Shown: positions 32,506 through 40,540 of the stretch, one piece after another
Numbering within the stretch: position 1 is the first letter of the stretch
Layout: every line of letters begins with the position of its first letter
Assembly (NCBI GenBank): GCA_964347945.1
Contig: CAYGAW010000024.1
Span: 1-43,761, forward strand
Length of the DNA: 43,761 bases
Source: CAYGAW01 sp964347945
Lineage (GTDB): Bacteria; Chloroflexota; Anaerolineae; UBA7937; B3-Chlor
Direction: 5' to 3'
Notes under the pieces: model-generated
The model's input: only the letters and a program-made list of their open reading frames with translations
Told to the model about the DNA's origin: nothing
The model's database searches: none
Translations under genes and position numbers: made by a program

Positions 32506-32882
32506 TGATAACGCGTCAGATTGTCAGAATCGATGACGAGTTGTGCAACGGTTGCGGGCTATGTGTCATCCCCTGCGCCGAGGGGGCCATAGAGCTCGTG
32601 GAAGGCAAGGCCCGCGTGCTGAACGACGAGCTGTGCGACGGCGCGGGGTTCTGTCTTGGCGTCTGTCCGACCGGAGCACTGAGCATAGAGGAGCGCGAGA
32701 CCGTGCCTTTTGACGAAGCCGCCGTGGAAGAACGGCAGCGCGAGCAGGCCCCGCAGTACATCGCCCAAACGTGCTTTCACTGCGGGAGTTCGGAGGACAA
32801 AGCGGTATTGCTTCCCTGTCGCAACGAGGGCCAGAGCCTGTGGGTCTGCACCCGTTGCTTACCCGTCCTGATCCACGGCTAG
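32505..32882 (+). CDS. Ferredoxin-like iron-sulfur protein with C-terminal zinc-ribbon
   Basis: The start is ATG 32505, five bases after GGGAGG; ATG 32502 is too close. The 125-residue protein has one full cluster motif, CNGCGLCVIPCAEG, and a second one in which the second Cys is Ala (CDGAGFCLGVCPTG), a variation also seen in relatives of this protein type. The C-terminus has CFHCG and CTRC pairs, suggesting a zinc site. It probably carries electrons or acts as an iron-sulfur subunit for a partner not encoded here. Confidence 0.85.
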   Translation: MITRQIVRIDDELCNGCGLCVIPCAEGAIELVEGKARVLNDELCDGAGFCLGVCPTGALSIEERETVPFDEAAVEERQREQAPQYIAQTCFHCGSSEDKAVLLPCRNEGQSLWVCTRCLPVLIHG

Positions 32883-32894
32883 AAGGAGGAGATG

Positions 32895-33155
32895 ATGTCC
32901 CTTTTCAGAGGATGTCCAGGAGCGGTCAACATCAGAGAAGTGAAGCCAGAGGAGATCGAGTGCCCTGAGTGCGGACACATGGTGGAGATTTGGTCGGACG
33001 AACTGACGGCGCGATGCTCCAATTGCGGAGCGAGTGTCAGCCGTGAACAGGGGCCTTCGTGCATCGACTGGTGCTCCTTCGCTGAGGAATGCATCGGCAC
33101 CGACAAGTATCGCCAGCTGAAGAACAGCGGCACGGCCACGGAGCAGGCTTCATGA
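32895..33155 (+). CDS. Cys-rich zinc-ribbon protein
   Basis: An 86-residue protein with CPECGHMVEIW and CSNCGAS, a clear pair of CxxC knuckles typical of a zinc ribbon, and a second Cys set CIDWCSFAEEC that could bind another metal. ATG 32895 lies five bases after AGGAGG. Its stop overlaps the methyltransferase start (ATGA). Function unknown. It belongs with the ferredoxins by position and composition. Confidence 0.75.
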   Translation: MSLFRGCPGAVNIREVKPEEIECPECGHMVEIWSDELTARCSNCGASVSREQGPSCIDWCSFAEECIGTDKYRQLKNSGTATEQAS

Positions 33156-33919
33156 GCGACGTCGCCCTGTGGGATACGTTGAGCGTCGACTACGACCGCT
33201 TCGTGAATTGGGACGACCGGCTGGCCCGAGAGATGCCGTTCTTGGACGGTTTCCTCTCCCAACGCGGCGCACACCGTGTGCTGGATGTGGCCTGCGGCAC
33301 TGGTCACCATGCCATCGCCCTGGCGAAGCGAGGGTATGAGGTGTTGGGAGTCGACGTCAGCGAGGGCATGATCGCCAAGGCTCGCGCAAACGCCCAGGCT
33401 GCTGGGGGCGCAGCCAGTTTCCAGCGAGCAGGCTTCAACGAACTACTCCACGTGGTCACGGAGCCCTATGACGCGGCGCTCTGTCTGGGGAACTCCCTTC
33501 CCAGCCTGCTCACTGAGGGGGAGTTGCGCAGCGCACTCGCTGACATTGGCGAGGTGTTGGTGTCCGGCGGTTCGCTCATCATTCAGAATCTGAACTACGA
33601 CCGTGTGTGGCCGAGGCGGCAGCGGTTCATGCCCCTGGAGACCCATCGCGATGGTGATGAGGAGTGGCTTTTCTTCCGTTTTGTAGACTTCCATCAGGAA
33701 ACGCTGACCTTCAACATGGTCGTCTTGCACGGTCGAGATGGAAAATGGAATTACAGAGCGGAGGCCACCGATCTGCGCCCCATCTTCACCGACGATCTGA
33801 GGCGACTGCTTCAGGAGGCAGGCTTCGCCAGCATGGAGTTCTTTGGAGATTACGATCATAACCCTTACGACAAGCAAGAAAGCAGCGACCTGATTGTCGT
33901 CGCTCGAAGGGAAACCTAG
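33152..33919 (+). CDS. Class I SAM-dependent methyltransferase
   Basis: A 255-residue cytoplasmic methyltransferase. Motif I is VLDVACGTGHHAI near residue 43, motif II GYEVLGVDVSEGMI, and the post-I acid is the Asp of GVDVS. An LCLGNSLPSLL block stands at motif IV, and the C-terminal half has the extended beta structure seen in glycine-N-methyltransferase-like or UbiE-like enzymes. The substrate is unknown. Its ATG overlaps the zinc-ribbon stop, so it shares that transcript. Confidence 0.85.
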   Translation: MSDVALWDTLSVDYDRFVNWDDRLAREMPFLDGFLSQRGAHRVLDVACGTGHHAIALAKRGYEVLGVDVSEGMIAKARANAQAAGGAASFQRAGFNELLHVVTEPYDAALCLGNSLPSLLTEGELRSALADIGEVLVSGGSLIIQNLNYDRVWPRRQRFMPLETHRDGDEEWLFFRFVDFHQETLTFNMVVLHGRDGKWNYRAEATDLRPIFTDDLRRLLQEAGFASMEFFGDYDHNPYDKQESSDLIVVARRET

Positions 33920-33944
33920 CAGACTACCAAAAGGAGACAACACT

Positions 33945-35165
33945 ATGAGCGAAGTCTTTGGCAATCGAGCAGACACACGCGCGATTCTGAAAGAGTTGAT
34001 CAAGTCATTGCACGATGGGGCAAGCCCCGAGGAGATCAAAGGCACATTTGCCGAGGTGGTCAGGGACGCCGCACCAGCCGAGATCGCACAGGCAGAACAG
34101 GAACTCATAGAGGAGGGTATGCCCAGAGAGGAAATCCAGCAACTTTGCGATGTGCATCTAGCTCTCTTCCGTGAATCGCTCGACAGGGAGCAGGCCCTGG
34201 CGCCGGCAGGACATCCAATCCGCATTCTCATGGAAGAGCACACCATGTTGCTGAAATTCGCTGGCGAACTCAGGGATCTCGCCGAGGAACTGGCGGGCGC
34301 GGAGGAGCCCGCTCATAAACGCGTAGAGCGACTGGAACAGATTGCCCAGCATTTCAGAGACTCAGAGAGCCACTATGTGCGGGAAGAGAATGTCCTGTTC
34401 CCTTACCTGGAGAAGCACGGTATCACACAGCCTCCGGCCATCATGTGGATGGAGCACGACAAGATAAGGAGTATCGAGAAAGACCTTTACGGGCTGGTCG
34501 ATGGATATCAAGAGATGGATGGTCGGGATTTCTTGAATCAGCTGCGGCAGGTGGTCACATCGTTGGCCGACATGCTCTCAAGCCATTTCCAGAAGGAGAA
34601 CAGCATCCTTTTCCCCACCGCGCTGAGAGTCATCAGCGGTGAGGAGTGGGAGGACGTAGCACAGCAGTTCGACGAACTTGGCTACACTCCATTCATGCCC
34701 ACCGTGTCGACGGCGCAGAGAGGGGAGGGAAGCGTAGATACCCGGGACTATGAAAGGGAGGGCGCGATGGATTTTGCCACCGGTGCAATGACAAGTGAAC
34801 AGGTCGAAGCCGTTTTCAATGCTCTGCCGGTAGACATCACATTCGTGGATCACGACGACAGAGTACGGTACTTCAACCAGTCCGAGGAACGGATCTTTCC
34901 CAGAACAAGAGCGGTGATTGGGCGCAACGTTCAGCAATGCCACCCGGAGAAGAGCGTACACGTCGTGAACCAGATACTGGACGACTTCAAGAGCGGCAGC
35001 AGGGATGCAGCCGAGTTCTGGATCGACCTCAAAGGCAGGCTGGTCCACATCCGCTACTACCCGGTTCGGAACGCGACAGGTGACTACCTGGGATGTTTGG
35101 AGGTCACGCAAGACATCACAGACATCAAGAGAATCGAGGGCGAAAAGAGACTATTGTCAAGCTGA
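33945..35165 (+). CDS. DUF438 - hemerythrin (HHE) - PAS domain protein
   Basis: The 406-residue protein has three parts. An N-terminal DUF438 domain (ILKELIKSLHDGASPEEIKG) is followed by a hemerythrin-like HHE four-helix bundle with histidine and acidic ligands (HPIRILMEEHTMLL, HFRDSESHYVREENVLFP, MWMEHDKIRS, HFQKENSILFP), and a C-terminal PAS domain (FVDHDDRVRYFNQSEERIFP, then IGRNVQQCHPEKSVHVV). Hemerythrin centres bind oxygen or NO at a di-iron site. PAS domains of this type bind heme or flavin or mediate contacts. No output domain follows, so it is more likely a sensor or scavenger than a kinase. AAAGGAGACAACACT precedes the ATG. Confidence 0.92.
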   Translation: MSEVFGNRADTRAILKELIKSLHDGASPEEIKGTFAEVVRDAAPAEIAQAEQELIEEGMPREEIQQLCDVHLALFRESLDREQALAPAGHPIRILMEEHTMLLKFAGELRDLAEELAGAEEPAHKRVERLEQIAQHFRDSESHYVREENVLFPYLEKHGITQPPAIMWMEHDKIRSIEKDLYGLVDGYQEMDGRDFLNQLRQVVTSLADMLSSHFQKENSILFPTALRVISGEEWEDVAQQFDELGYTPFMPTVSTAQRGEGSVDTRDYEREGAMDFATGAMTSEQVEAVFNALPVDITFVDHDDRVRYFNQSEERIFPRTRAVIGRNVQQCHPEKSVHVVNQILDDFKSGSRDAAEFWIDLKGRLVHIRYYPVRNATGDYLGCLEVTQDITDIKRIEGEKRLLSS

Positions 35166-35356
35166 CGTCACAGCACACCAGGAGAGCTTCACGCGCACCG
35201 TTGAGGAACTTCTTTGGAGGTTGCGCCGAGCAAAGCGTGCTCCTGCGCTATAGAGCCCCTGCTCAACCTTGTGGGGACGTCCAGACCCGACTCTAGAATC
35301 GCGCTGGTAGACTCACCTACCACCCAGCTGGATCTTCACCACCATGAGCCGCGCAC

Positions 35357-35385
35357 TTGACAGTACGGAAAGAATCTTGTAGAAT
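35357..35385 (+). promoter_or_regulatory. Sigma70-type promoter of the FTR1 gene
   Basis: TTGACA (35357-35362) and TAGAAT (35380-35385) are separated by 17 bases. The start would be near 35392, exactly where the Fur box lies. Confidence 0.7.
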
Positions 35386-35389
35386 TAAT

Positions 35390-35408
35390 AGTAATGATTA
35401 TCATTAGC
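35390..35408 (+). promoter_or_regulatory. Fur box
   Basis: TAATGATTATCATTA (35392-35406) is a perfect palindrome around one central base and matches the core of the 19-base Fur consensus. It overlaps the predicted transcription start of the iron permease gene, the arrangement expected for iron-dependent repression. Confidence 0.75.
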
Positions 35409-35563
35409 ACTAGTTTGACTAGCGGCCAAGCTAGTCGAGAAACGAGAGAGTTCGAGAGTCAATCACAATGGAGTCACGTGCGCACCCTGCCCGTGGAGCG
35501 CCCGCTCCTGCTGGAAGCGACGCTTTGGATTACGATGATTGATTCTTGTGGAGGGATCAGAAG

Positions 35564-36430
35564 ATGATAGCAAGTTTCATAATCACCTTTAGGGAGACGT
35601 TGGAGGCAGCCCTAATAGTAGGCATTGTTCTGAGCTACCTCGCCAGAACGAAGCAGACCAAGTACAACAAGGTGGTCTACTTGGGCGTAGCTGCCGCCAT
35701 AGTCGCCAGCATCATTGGAGCCTTACTGTTCACCAGTCTTGCCGGAGGATTTACTGGAAGAGCAGAAGAGGTTTTCGAAGGGGTTACCATGCTGATTGGT
35801 GCAGCGCTTCTGACGACCATGATCCTCTGGATGATGAAGCAAAGGCACATTGCGGCGGAACTGCAAGACAGGGTGGCCACCGAAGTAGCCGAAGCAAACA
35901 GGCTTGGTTTGTTCTTGCTGGTCTTCGTGGCTGTTCTGAGGGAAGGCATCGAAACGGTGATCTTCCTGGGGGCGGCAAGTCTCGTTTCCACGAACAATAG
36001 CTTGATCGGAGCAGCGGCAGGCATATTGGCTGCCATCTTGGCGGGCTATGGCATCTTTGCTGGCTCGATGAGACTCGATCTGAGGAAGTTCTTTACTATC
36101 ACGAGTATCCTGCTCATCCTCTTTGCTGCCGGACTGGTGGCCCACGGGATTCACGAGCTTCAGGAAGCCGGTGTGATCCCCACCCTGGTGGAGCACGTGT
36201 GGGACATCAACCCGCCAGTGAACGCTGACGGCACTTACCCGCTTCTGCACGAGCAAGGCTATGTGGGTAGTATCCTGAAGGGGTTGTTTGGCTACAACGG
36301 AAACCCATCGCTGCTCGAGGTGCTGAGCTATCTCGGCTACCTTGTACTGGTGGCTGTGCTGTGGAAGAGGATGGAGAGCGGGCACGATACCGGGAAAGTG
36401 AAAAGCGCGGACAGCGCCAGCATCGCATGA
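35564..36430 (+). CDS. FTR1 family high-affinity iron permease
   Basis: The 288-residue integral membrane protein has seven or so hydrophobic helices and both RExxE motifs that bind iron in FTR1/EfeU: RETLE at residues 10-14 and REGIE at residues 126-130. It lacks the long extracytoplasmic iron-binding N-terminal domain of some homologues. No EfeO or EfeB partner is encoded nearby, although the flavodiiron gene follows. It imports ferric (or ferrous then oxidised) iron across the cytoplasmic membrane. ATG 35564 is eight bases after GGAGGG. A Fur box upstream gives strong independent support for a role in iron uptake. Confidence 0.94.
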   Translation: MIASFIITFRETLEAALIVGIVLSYLARTKQTKYNKVVYLGVAAAIVASIIGALLFTSLAGGFTGRAEEVFEGVTMLIGAALLTTMILWMMKQRHIAAELQDRVATEVAEANRLGLFLLVFVAVLREGIETVIFLGAASLVSTNNSLIGAAAGILAAILAGYGIFAGSMRLDLRKFFTITSILLILFAAGLVAHGIHELQEAGVIPTLVEHVWDINPPVNADGTYPLLHEQGYVGSILKGLFGYNGNPSLLEVLSYLGYLVLVAVLWKRMESGHDTGKVKSADSASIA

Positions 36431-36502
36431 CCGGCAGAGACCTTGACAGCAGGCGCAGTGCCATGCTAGCCACACAAAGCCGATCAGAAAGGGGCAAGTA
36501 CG

Positions 36503-37681
36503 ATGCAAGACTACAACGTGCCACAGATATCGCGAGACGTACACTACGTAGGAGTGAAGGACTGGAATCGCAGGATGTTCGATGCTCTGATCCCCCTTCC
36601 GCAAGGGACAACCTATAACTCCTATCTTGTGCGGGGCGAAGAAAAAACTGCCCTGATCGACACAGTGAATCCCGGATTCGAACACGACTTGGCCCACAAG
36701 GTCAATCAGGTGGTTAACCTGGCTGATCTGGACTACCTGGTTATGAACCATGCGGAACCGGACCATGCCGGAGCGATACCCCACATCATGGGGGTTAGCA
36801 AAGACGCACGGCTGGTGACGACGGAAAAGGGCGCGAAGATGGCGGAAGTCTACTACAAGGTGCCGCAGCAACGCATAACCACGGTGCAAGATTGGGACGT
36901 GATCGACCTTGGGGGCAAGACCCTCCAGTTCATCGAGGCGCCCTGGCTCCACTGGCCCGAGACCATGTTCACCTACCTGGTCCAGAACAAGGTCCTGTTC
37001 CCCTGCGATTTCCTGGGGTCTCATACCGCCTCTGGCTTCTACGACGACGAGATTGAAGAGCTCATCCCCTTTGCACAGAGATACTTCGGCGAGATAATGA
37101 TGCCCTTCAGAAAGATGGGTGCGAAGGCGCTGGAAAAGATAGGGGAGCTGGAAATCAACCTCATCGCACCCAGCCACGGCCCCATCCATAGAAACCCTGA
37201 GAAGATCCTGGGGGCTTACCGCAGATGGACCGCAGGGGAGACTAAGGAGAAGGTAGTCGTGGTCTACGTGACGATGTGGAACTCGACCGAGACGATGATC
37301 AAGACCCTGGTCGAAACACTCCTGGCGGAGGGCATTGAGGTCAGCCTGCACAATCTCGTCAATGCAGACATCGGTGATGTGGCCAGAGACCTCGTTGACT
37401 CGCGCGCCATTGTGCTGGGGGCACCAACAGTGTTGGGCGGAATGCATCCCCTCGCCATATACGCATCCCATCTGGTGAGAGCGCTCCGTCCACCCCTGAG
37501 GTACGGCGTCATCCTCAGTTCCTACGGCTGGGGCGGAGGAGCACTGAAACAGGCGTCGGAAATCCTCGGACCCACCAAGATCGAGGTAGTAGGAGCCCTG
37601 GAGGTGAATGGCCCCCCGTCGTCTGCTGACCACGACCAGATCGTTCAGATTGGGAAGCGACTTTCCTCCGAGATCAGGTAG
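36503..37681 (+). CDS. Flavodiiron protein (A-type flavoprotein, FprA)
   Basis: The 392-residue protein has an N-terminal metallo-beta-lactamase-like domain with the di-iron ligands H83-x-E85-x-D87-H88 (NHAEPDHAG), His in APWLHWPETM, Asp in PCDFLGSH and His in APSHGPIH, followed by a flavodoxin domain binding FMN (VVVVYVTMWNSTETM, then VLGAPTVLGGMHPLAIYA). Such enzymes reduce oxygen to water or NO to nitrous oxide in anaerobes, taking electrons from rubredoxin or ferredoxin. It lies 72 bases after the iron permease and may be co-transcribed, so iron and oxygen/NO responses could be linked. AAAGGGGCAAGTACG precedes the ATG. Confidence 0.93.
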   Translation: MQDYNVPQISRDVHYVGVKDWNRRMFDALIPLPQGTTYNSYLVRGEEKTALIDTVNPGFEHDLAHKVNQVVNLADLDYLVMNHAEPDHAGAIPHIMGVSKDARLVTTEKGAKMAEVYYKVPQQRITTVQDWDVIDLGGKTLQFIEAPWLHWPETMFTYLVQNKVLFPCDFLGSHTASGFYDDEIEELIPFAQRYFGEIMMPFRKMGAKALEKIGELEINLIAPSHGPIHRNPEKILGAYRRWTAGETKEKVVVVYVTMWNSTETMIKTLVETLLAEGIEVSLHNLVNADIGDVARDLVDSRAIVLGAPTVLGGMHPLAIYASHLVRALRPPLRYGVILSSYGWGGGALKQASEILGPTKIEVVGALEVNGPPSSADHDQIVQIGKRLSSEIR

Positions 37682-37770
37682 TGAGACGGTGACGTGGAGC
37701 GAGACGCTCGCAGGTATCCATGATCAGCCAGCCGAGAAGCTAGGGGCCTGCGACACGAGGTCTGCCATGC

Positions 37771-37806
37771 GGTGAGGAGCGTTCAACGGCTCCTCACTGC
37801 TTTCTC
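37771..37806 (+). terminator. Rho-independent terminator after the flavodiiron gene
   Basis: GTGAGGAGC (37772-37780) and GCTCCTCAC (37789-37797) form a perfect 9-base stem with an 8-base loop, followed by TGCTTTCT. It is the end of the iron / oxygen-stress block. Confidence 0.75.
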
Positions 37807-37946
37807 CGACGAGTCGAGTTCCGGATTATGCCGAGACTGCTGCGTTCGTCAGTGGCACAAGGCTATGCTATCATATGTGTGAGCCGCACCAGGACACTGG
37901 ATGCAGCCTCGCACCAGCCCCGAGAGCATGATCAGGAGGGAGGAGC

Positions 37947-38558
37947 ATGCCCAAGATCGATCTCAAGAAGCAACTAAAGCACCTGTATCAGCCAACTGCG
38001 AAGGAAGTGGCGGTCGTGGACGTGCCGGAGATGAACTTCCTCATGATCGATGGCGCAGGTGACCCGAACACTTCGCAGGAATACCAAGAGGCCATCGAAG
38101 CGCTGTATGCCGTCGCCTTTACCCTCAAGTTCATGGTCAAGAAGCAAGACCCACAGGTGGACTACGTGGTTCCCCCTCTTGAGGGGCTGTGGTGGGCCGA
38201 GGAGATGGATGCGTTCACCATGGGGGACAAGGATGCCTGGAAGTGGACGGCCATGATCATGCAGCCGGAGGTGGTGACGCAAGAGTTGGTGGACGAGGCC
38301 GTGCAGGAAGTCGCGCGAAAGAAGGATCCAGCTGCTCTTCCCAAGATCCGCTTCGAGGGCTACCCCGAAGGGCTCTCGGTACAGATCATGCACATCGGTC
38401 CGTACTCGGAAGAGGCGCCCACGATCGAGAAACTTCACGCCTTCGCCCAGCAAAACGGCTACCAGCTGAGAGGGAAACACCACGAGATATACGTGAGCGA
38501 TCCTCGCCGGACAGCACCCGACAGACTGAAGACTGTGATCAGGCAGCCGGTGCAATAG
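37947..38558 (+). CDS. GyrI-like small-molecule-binding domain protein
   Basis: The 203-residue protein matches the stand-alone GyrI-like family (COG4832-type): an N-terminal DLKKQLKHLYQPTAKEVAVV and DVPEMNFLMIDGAGDPN, a central YVVPPLEGLWWAEE, and HIGPYSEEAPTIEKLHAFAQ then HHEIYVSDPRRTAPDRLKT. These proteins bind hydrophobic cations and some hydrolyse cyclopropanoids or related compounds. There is no DNA-binding domain, so it is not an AraC- or MerR-type regulator. GGAGGGAGGAGC precedes the ATG. Confidence 0.9.
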   Translation: MPKIDLKKQLKHLYQPTAKEVAVVDVPEMNFLMIDGAGDPNTSQEYQEAIEALYAVAFTLKFMVKKQDPQVDYVVPPLEGLWWAEEMDAFTMGDKDAWKWTAMIMQPEVVTQELVDEAVQEVARKKDPAALPKIRFEGYPEGLSVQIMHIGPYSEEAPTIEKLHAFAQQNGYQLRGKHHEIYVSDPRRTAPDRLKTVIRQPVQ

Positions 38559-38591
38559 GCGCGCACCCCCAAGGCGAAAGAGTCACCTGGG

Positions 38592-39182
38592 ATGACAGCG
38601 GCAGCTTGTGCGCGAGAAACTTGCGACGGTTGCCCCATAGAAGGCAGATTGCTGTGCCTGCACACCCTTCGCGACGCTTTCGACTTCGCCTTTCTGGCCA
38701 TTGGCTTCTTCATCCCCTTTCTTGCCGGCATGGTGATTGGCGGGTTCTGGCTCGGATTGGCTCTGTGGGTAGTCCTGGCCATCATCTTCTTTGTCTACGT
38801 GGAGGCGCTGGTCCTGTGCCGGCACTGCCCCCACTACGCCGAGGAGGGGTTCACCCTCAGGTGTCACGCCAACTACGGCCTCCCCAAGATACCGCGCTTC
38901 AGCCCACGGCCCTTGAGCCGCATGGAGAAGCTCATCTTCCTGGGGTACGTCGCGCTACTGGGATTGTACTACGTCCCCTTCTTCGCTCTGAGTCAACAGT
39001 GGCTCCTGCTCGCTATCACCACCTGGGCGGTGATCACTTGGGCCTGGACACTGCTCCGCACACAGTGCACGCGTTGCTATCACGTCTCCTGCCCGCTCAA
39101 TCGGGTACCAGCGAATGTTCGAGAGAAGTTCTTCAACAACTATCCCGCCTTTTCCGAGGCCCGCAACGAGCGCCAGCCATGA
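38592..39182 (+). CDS. Cys-rich integral membrane protein of unknown function
   Basis: The 196-residue protein has four predicted transmembrane helices (for example FAFLAIGFFIPFLAGMVI and WVVLAIIFFVYVEALVL). It has three Cys clusters: an N-terminal CARETCDGCPIEGRLLC, the short loop CRHCPHYAEEGF with C in LRCHANYG, and CTRCYHVSCPLNRVP at the C-terminal side. Cysteine spacing and position on one face suggest metal or iron-sulfur binding, or a redox role. I do not recognise the family. It lies between the GyrI-like protein and NDH-2 with short gaps (33 and 13 bases), so it may supply or accept electrons with NDH-2. Confidence 0.75.
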   Translation: MTAAACARETCDGCPIEGRLLCLHTLRDAFDFAFLAIGFFIPFLAGMVIGGFWLGLALWVVLAIIFFVYVEALVLCRHCPHYAEEGFTLRCHANYGLPKIPRFSPRPLSRMEKLIFLGYVALLGLYYVPFFALSQQWLLLAITTWAVITWAWTLLRTQCTRCYHVSCPLNRVPANVREKFFNNYPAFSEARNERQP

Positions 39183-39195
39183 ATGGAGGTAGCTG

Positions 39196-40488
39196 ATGAC
39201 AGACAACGAGCGTCCGCAAGTGGTGATCGCTGGAGCAGGCTTCGGAGGGCTCTCCGCTGCCCGCACCCTGGCCCGCTCGCCCGTAGACGTGATGCTCATC
39301 GACCGCAACAACTACCACACCTTCCCACCTCTTCTTTATCAGGTGGCAGCTGGTGAACTGGAGCCCGGGGACATCGCGTACCCTGTGCGCACCATTCTGC
39401 GCAAGATCCCCAACGCCCGCTTCACCATGGCTGAGGTCAAACGAGTGGATCTGGAACGCCGAATCGTCGAGACCGAAGGCCCAGAGTTCCCCTACGACTT
39501 CCTCATTCTGGCCACCGGAACTGTGGATCACTTTCTGATGGTTCCTGGTGGCCCAGAACATGCGTTCTCCCTCAAGACGCTCGAGCAAGCCATCGCTCTG
39601 CGGAACCACATCCTAGGCTGTGTGGAGCAGGCCGACTACGAGGCAGTCGAGGAGCGACGTCGGGGGCTGCTGGCCTTTGCTGTGGTGGGGGGAGGACCTA
39701 CTGGAGTGGAGACCGCTGGCGCTCTTGCGGAGCTGATCCAAGGCCCGCTGATGAAGGACTGTCAGAGCCTGGACTTCAATGAGGTGCGCATCGTCCTCAT
39801 CGAAGCCACGGACAGGCTGCTGCCAACGCTTCCCGAACCCCTCGGCATCTATGCGGCCAAGCGGCTCCGTGAGATGGGGGTTGAAATAAGGCTCCAGTCC
39901 CTGGTGGACCGCATTACGTCAGAGTCGCTGTACCTTCAGGATGGCGCCGTTATCCCCGCCTGCACGACGGTATGGGCTGCGGGCGTCCGTGGCGAGCCAC
40001 TGGCCCAGGCCTCGGGACTGCCAACCGCCCGGAGGGGACGTGCGACAGTTTTGCCCACGCTCCAGGTGCCCGACCACCCAGAAGTGTACGTCATCGGTGA
40101 CCTGGCCTACTTCGAGCAAGATGGGTCACCGCTGGCCATGGTCGCTCAGGTAGCCCTCCAGGGTGGAGAAGCGGCCGCGCGAAACATCCAGCGGCAGTTG
40201 GCGGGCCAGGAACCGCTGCCCTTCCGCTACCACGATCGCGGGACCATGGCCACCATCGGGCGCAACCACGCTGCGGCGTACGCCTTTGGCCGCAACTTCA
40301 CCGGCTTCCCAGCCTGGATACTCTGGCTCACTATCCACCTCTCGTATCTCATCGGCTTCCGAAACCGGCTGCTGGTGCTCATCAACTGGGCCCGGCACTA
40401 CTTCTTCCGCGAGCACGCCGCGTGCCGTATCCTGCCGTCGGAGCCTGTGCCGCGCGAGGTGGGGAAGCTCGCTGAGGAGGCAGACTAG
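39196..40488 (+). CDS. Type II NADH dehydrogenase-like FAD-dependent oxidoreductase
   Basis: A 430-residue flavoprotein. The FAD-binding Rossmann motif is VVIAGAGFGGLSAAR near residue 9, the NADH motif VVGGGPTGVETAGAL near residue 165, and the second FAD contact is VYVIGDLAYFEQDG. The C-terminal WLTIHLSYLIGFRNRLLVLI with the FREHAAC region is the amphipathic membrane anchor typical of NDH-2. It would pass electrons from NADH to quinone without pumping protons. GGAGGTAGCTG lies upstream. It follows the Cys-rich membrane protein by 13 bases. Confidence 0.92.
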   Translation: MTDNERPQVVIAGAGFGGLSAARTLARSPVDVMLIDRNNYHTFPPLLYQVAAGELEPGDIAYPVRTILRKIPNARFTMAEVKRVDLERRIVETEGPEFPYDFLILATGTVDHFLMVPGGPEHAFSLKTLEQAIALRNHILGCVEQADYEAVEERRRGLLAFAVVGGGPTGVETAGALAELIQGPLMKDCQSLDFNEVRIVLIEATDRLLPTLPEPLGIYAAKRLREMGVEIRLQSLVDRITSESLYLQDGAVIPACTTVWAAGVRGEPLAQASGLPTARRGRATVLPTLQVPDHPEVYVIGDLAYFEQDGSPLAMVAQVALQGGEAAARNIQRQLAGQEPLPFRYHDRGTMATIGRNHAAAYAFGRNFTGFPAWILWLTIHLSYLIGFRNRLLVLINWARHYFFREHAACRILPSEPVPREVGKLAEEAD

Positions 40489-40540
40489 GCATGAGAATAC
40501 CGCACAAGGGAGATGGGCATAGCGGGGACCATCTGGTCCG

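Larger units (their letters stand above)
35166..35563. other. Intergenic region with iron-regulated promoter
   Basis: About 400 non-coding bases with a promoter, a Fur-type operator, and an inverted repeat in the leader, GACTAGC (35417-35423) with GCTAGTC (35430-35436). The first half of the gap shows nothing else. Confidence 0.5.

Noticed and set aside
35723..37633. Open frame of 636 codons on the minus strand
   Set aside because: It lies opposite the FTR1 and flavodiiron genes, both with diagnostic motifs, and its translation is rich in His, Cys and Gln without any family pattern.
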